Assembly: GCF_013364355.1 (NCBI RefSeq)
Contig: NZ_CP054931.1
Span: 2,480,001-2,544,000 of the forward strand
DNA length: 64,000 nt
From: Stenotrophomonas sp. NA06056
GTDB lineage: Bacteria > Pseudomonadota > Gammaproteobacteria > Xanthomonadales > Xanthomonadaceae
Direction: 5' to 3'
Below the pieces are notes generated by a model. The model was not told where the DNA came from, did no database searches, and saw only the letters and a list, made by a program, of their open reading frames with translations. A program made the translations under genes and the position numbers. Position 1 is the first letter of the stretch. Each line of letters opens with the position of its first letter. Below are positions 61,250 through 64,000 of this stretch, in pieces.

Positions 61250-64000
61250 TCAGTGGTGGATGGTCGGCTCGCCGTGCTGCACCAGCTGGCCACCACCGTT
61301 GCGGGTGACGAACTTGCGCAGTGCCACGTAGAACACCGGGGTCAGGAACAGGCCGAACAGGGTCACGCCCAGCATGCCGGCGAACACGGTGATACCGGTC
61401 ACCGAGCGCACTTCGGCGCCAGCACCATGCGACAGCACCAGCGGCACAGTGCCGGCGATGAAGGCGATGGAGGTCATCACGATCGGGCGCAGACGCAGGC
61501 GGCAGGCTTCCAGTGCCGCTTCGACGATGCCCTTGCCGCCCATCTCCAGCTCTCTGGCGAACTCGACGATCAGGATCGCGTTCTTGCACGCCAGGCCCAT
61601 CAGCACCACCAGGCCAACCTGCACGAACACGTTGTTGTCGCCGCCGGTCATCCATACACCGAACAGCGCGGACAGCAGGGTCATCGGCACGATCAGGATC
61701 ACCGCCAGCGGCAGCGACCAGCTTTCGTACAGCGCGGCCAGCACCAGGAACGCCAGCATGATCGCCACCGGGAACACGATGAAGGCCGCCTTGCCCTGGG
61801 TCGCCTGCTGGTAGCTCAGGTCGGTCCATTCGGTCGCCATGCCCACCGGCAGCACCTTGGCGGCGATGGCAGTGAGGTTGTTCATCGCTTCGGCCGAGGA
61901 CAGCACACGCGGGTCGGCTTCACCGGCCAGGTCAGCGGCCGGGTAGCCGTTGAAGCGCAGCACCGGGTCCGGACCGTAGGTTTCCTTGACGGTGACCATC
62001 GAGCCGATCGGCACCATCTCGCCACGATCATTGCGGGTCCGCAGCTTGCCGATGTCCTCGACGCTGTCACGGAACTGGCCATCGGCCTGTGCGATCACCT
62101 GCCAGGTACGTCCGAACTGGTTGAAGTCGTTGACGTACGCCGAACCCAGATAGGTCTGCAGCGTGTCGAACAACTCGGTCAGCTGTACGCCTTGGGCCTT
62201 GGCCTTGACACGGTCCACCTCGGCATCCAGCTGCGGCACGTTGGCCTGGTAACTGGTGATCGGGAAGGCCATGCCCGGGGTCTGCGCAACCGCGCCCTGC
62301 ATCGACTGCACCGCGTTCTGCAACGCGCCATAGCCGAGGTTGCCACGGTCCTGGATGAACATCTGGTAGCCGTTGCCGTTACCGAGGCCGAGGATCGGCG
62401 GCGGCATCATGGCAAAGGCGAACCCTTCCTGCAGGCCTGCGATCTTCTGGTTGATCTCCGCATTGATCTGCGCGGCGGTACGGCCATGGCGCTCGCTGAA
62501 GGGCTTGAGCGGAATGAACGCGACACCGGTGTTGGGCGTGTTGGTGAACTGCAGGGCATTCAGGCCCGGGAACGAAATGGTGTGGGCCACACCGTCAGTT
62601 TCCTGGGCGATCTTGGCGACCTTGCGCAGCATTTCATCGGTACGCGCGATCGACGAACCCTCCGGCAGCTTCACACCAGCGATCAGGTACAGCTTGTCCT
62701 GGGTCGGAATGAAGCCCGGCGGCACCAGCTTGAAGATGAAGCCGGTACCGACCAGCAGCACCGCGTACACCACGAACACCGCACCACGACGGCCGAGGAT
62801 CTTGGACACGCCACGCTCATACTTTTCCGAGCTGGACTTGAAGAAGCGGTTGAACGGACGGAACACCCAGCCGAACAGACGGTCGATGATGCGGGTCGGG
62901 GCATCCTTCGGCGCGCCGTGCGGCTTGAGCAGGCGGGCGGCCAGGGCCGGCGACAGGGTCAGCGAGTTGATCGCCGAGATCACCGTGGAAATGGCGATGG
63001 TGACCGCGAACTGCTTGTAGAACTGACCGGTGACGCCCGACAGGAACGCCATCGGCACGAACACCGCACACAGCACGAGCGCGATGGCGATGATCGGCCC
63101 TGACACTTCGCGCATCGCCTGATGCGCAGCGGCCAGCGGCGTCAGGCCTTCTTCGATGTTGCGTTCAACGTTTTCCACCACCACGATCGCGTCATCGACC
63201 ACGATGCCGATGGCCAGCACCAGGCCGAACAGGCTCAGTGTGTTGATCGAGAAACCCAGCAGGTACAGCGCGCCGAACGTACCGACGATCGACACCGGCA
63301 CCGCGATGAGCGGGATGATCGAAGCACGCCAGGTCTGCAGGAACAGGATCACCACCAGCACCACCAGCGCGATGGCTTCCAGCAGGGTGGATACCACGGC
63401 CTTGATCGAGTCGCGCACGAAGATGGTGGTGTCATACACCGCTTCGTACTTCACGTCGGCCGGCATGGTCTTCTGCATCTCGTCCATGCTGGCCATCACC
63501 GCATCGCGGATCTCCAGCGCGTTGGCGCCGGGGGCCTGGAAGATGCCGATACCTACCGCGTTCTTGCCATCCAGCTGCGAGCGCAGGGTGTAGTCGCCGG
63601 CACCCAGTTCGACCCGAGCCACGTCCGACAGCCGCACCACTTCACCGTCGGTGCCGCTCTTGAGCACGATGTCACCGAACTCCTGCTCGCTGCGCAGGCG
63701 ACCCTGGGCATTGATCAGGGTCAGGAACTGGCTGTTGGGCATCGGCTCGGCGCCGAGCTGACCGGCCGAGACCTGCACGTTCTGCTCACGCATGGCACGC
63801 ACCACGTCACTGGCGGTCAGGCCGCGCGCAGCAACCTTGTCCGGATCCAGCCAAGCGCGCATGGCGTAGTCGCCACCGCCGAAGATCTGCGCATCACCCA
63901 CGCCCTGGATACGTGCCAGCGCATCCTTGACGTGCAGGCGGGCGTAGTTGCGCAGGTACAGGGTGTCGTACTTGCCGTTGGGCGAGGTCAGGTGCACCAC
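61250..64000 (-). CDS. smeW: RND efflux pump SmeW, C-terminal 916 residues
   Basis: An inner-membrane HAE1-family drug/proton antiporter whose start lies past the right edge. Seen here: porter-domain strands (DYAMRAWLDPDKVAARGLTASDVV), the TM4 motif GIVVDDAIVVVENVERN with two Asp of the proton relay, a TM-rich middle, the second porter half with LGLGNGNGYQMFIQDRG and the final helices. It needs the membrane-fusion protein SmeV, which would lie upstream outside the window. In this genus overexpression gives quinolone, chloramphenicol and tetracycline resistance. Confidence 0.93.
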   Translation of the reverse strand: MVHLTSPNGKYDTLYLRNYARLHVKDALARIQGVGDAQIFGGGDYAMRAWLDPDKVAARGLTASDVVRAMREQNVQVSAGQLGAEPMPNSQFLTLINAQGRLRSEQEFGDIVLKSGTDGEVVRLSDVARVELGAGDYTLRSQLDGKNAVGIGIFQAPGANALEIRDAVMASMDEMQKTMPADVKYEAVYDTTIFVRDSIKAVVSTLLEAIALVVLVVILFLQTWRASIIPLIAVPVSIVGTFGALYLLGFSINTLSLFGLVLAIGIVVDDAIVVVENVERNIEEGLTPLAAAHQAMREVSGPIIAIALVLCAVFVPMAFLSGVTGQFYKQFAVTIAISTVISAINSLTLSPALAARLLKPHGAPKDAPTRIIDRLFGWVFRPFNRFFKSSSEKYERGVSKILGRRGAVFVVYAVLLVGTGFIFKLVPPGFIPTQDKLYLIAGVKLPEGSSIARTDEMLRKVAKIAQETDGVAHTISFPGLNALQFTNTPNTGVAFIPLKPFSERHGRTAAQINAEINQKIAGLQEGFAFAMMPPPILGLGNGNGYQMFIQDRGNLGYGALQNAVQSMQGAVAQTPGMAFPITSYQANVPQLDAEVDRVKAKAQGVQLTELFDTLQTYLGSAYVNDFNQFGRTWQVIAQADGQFRDSVEDIGKLRTRNDRGEMVPIGSMVTVKETYGPDPVLRFNGYPAADLAGEADPRVLSSAEAMNNLTAIAAKVLPVGMATEWTDLSYQQATQGKAAFIVFPVAIMLAFLVLAALYESWSLPLAVILIVPMTLLSALFGVWMTGGDNNVFVQVGLVVLMGLACKNAILIVEFARELEMGGKGIVEAALEACRLRLRPIVMTSIAFIAGTVPLVLSHGAGAEVRSVTGITVFAGMLGVTLFGLFLTPVFYVALRKFVTRNGGGQLVQHGEPTIHH

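Noticed and set aside
60596..63103. Rightward open frame of 835 codons
   Set aside because: It is antisense to smeU2 and smeW.

Overview
The window is high-GC, compact gammaproteobacterial chromosome and is best read as Stenotrophomonas, S. maltophilia complex. Three signs point there. The left end of the RND operon at 59034-64000 has the smeW-smeU2-smeX layout, with a short-chain dehydrogenase gene between pump and outer-membrane channel. Intergenic gaps carry many SMAG-type palindromes that begin with GTAG. Several gene pairs (fur/bamE divergent, a fimX-like gene, fabV, a pdxY-tyrA overlap) are typical of Xanthomonadaceae. I saw no phage, integron, insertion sequence or CRISPR array.

Layout. 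1-5700: start of uup, a LysR regulator divergent from a YeiH-type transporter, a CbrC-family protein, dbpA and apt. 5700-16100: selO, a glutathione S-transferase, a cold-shock gene, a UPF0178 gene, an RluA-type pseudouridine synthase, yaeQ with a flavoprotein, a fimX-like degenerate GGDEF/EAL gene and fabV. 16100-22500: the queA-tgt-yajC-secD-secF run for queuosine and protein export. 22700-35100: a class III aminotransferase with a structured leader, a LOG-family gene, a four-domain cyclic-di-GMP enzyme, an ECF sigma/membrane partner pair, yigZ, an ABC exporter and pdxY-tyrA. 35100-44200: an fsr-like efflux gene divergent from an AraC regulator, then dnaJ, dnaK, grpE and hrcA read leftward, and divergent recN. 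44300-50700: a LysR/GDSL-hydrolase pair, then fur, bamE, rnfH, ratA, smpB and the tmRNA gene ssrA. 50700-58990: TM2 protein, secreted and lipoprotein genes of unknown role, hchA with a LuxR-type regulator, two tandem small secreted paralogs, a secreted EEP-fold hydrolase and a VOC protein. 59034-64000: smeX, smeU2 and the 3' part of smeW.

The most unusual content is intergenic. Four gaps (148-424, 5704-6208, 16112-16724, 34509-35147) hold one family of large mosaic palindromes. The full form runs: hexanucleotide tract, 25-bp-arm hairpin, SMAG core, 25-bp-arm hairpin, hexanucleotide tract, with a small terminal palindrome at each end. Seven 25-bp-arm hairpins are present, in subtypes whose two arms change together. 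Open reading frames across these elements are by-products of the repeats.

All functions rest on reading the translations and motifs by eye; no database search was run.
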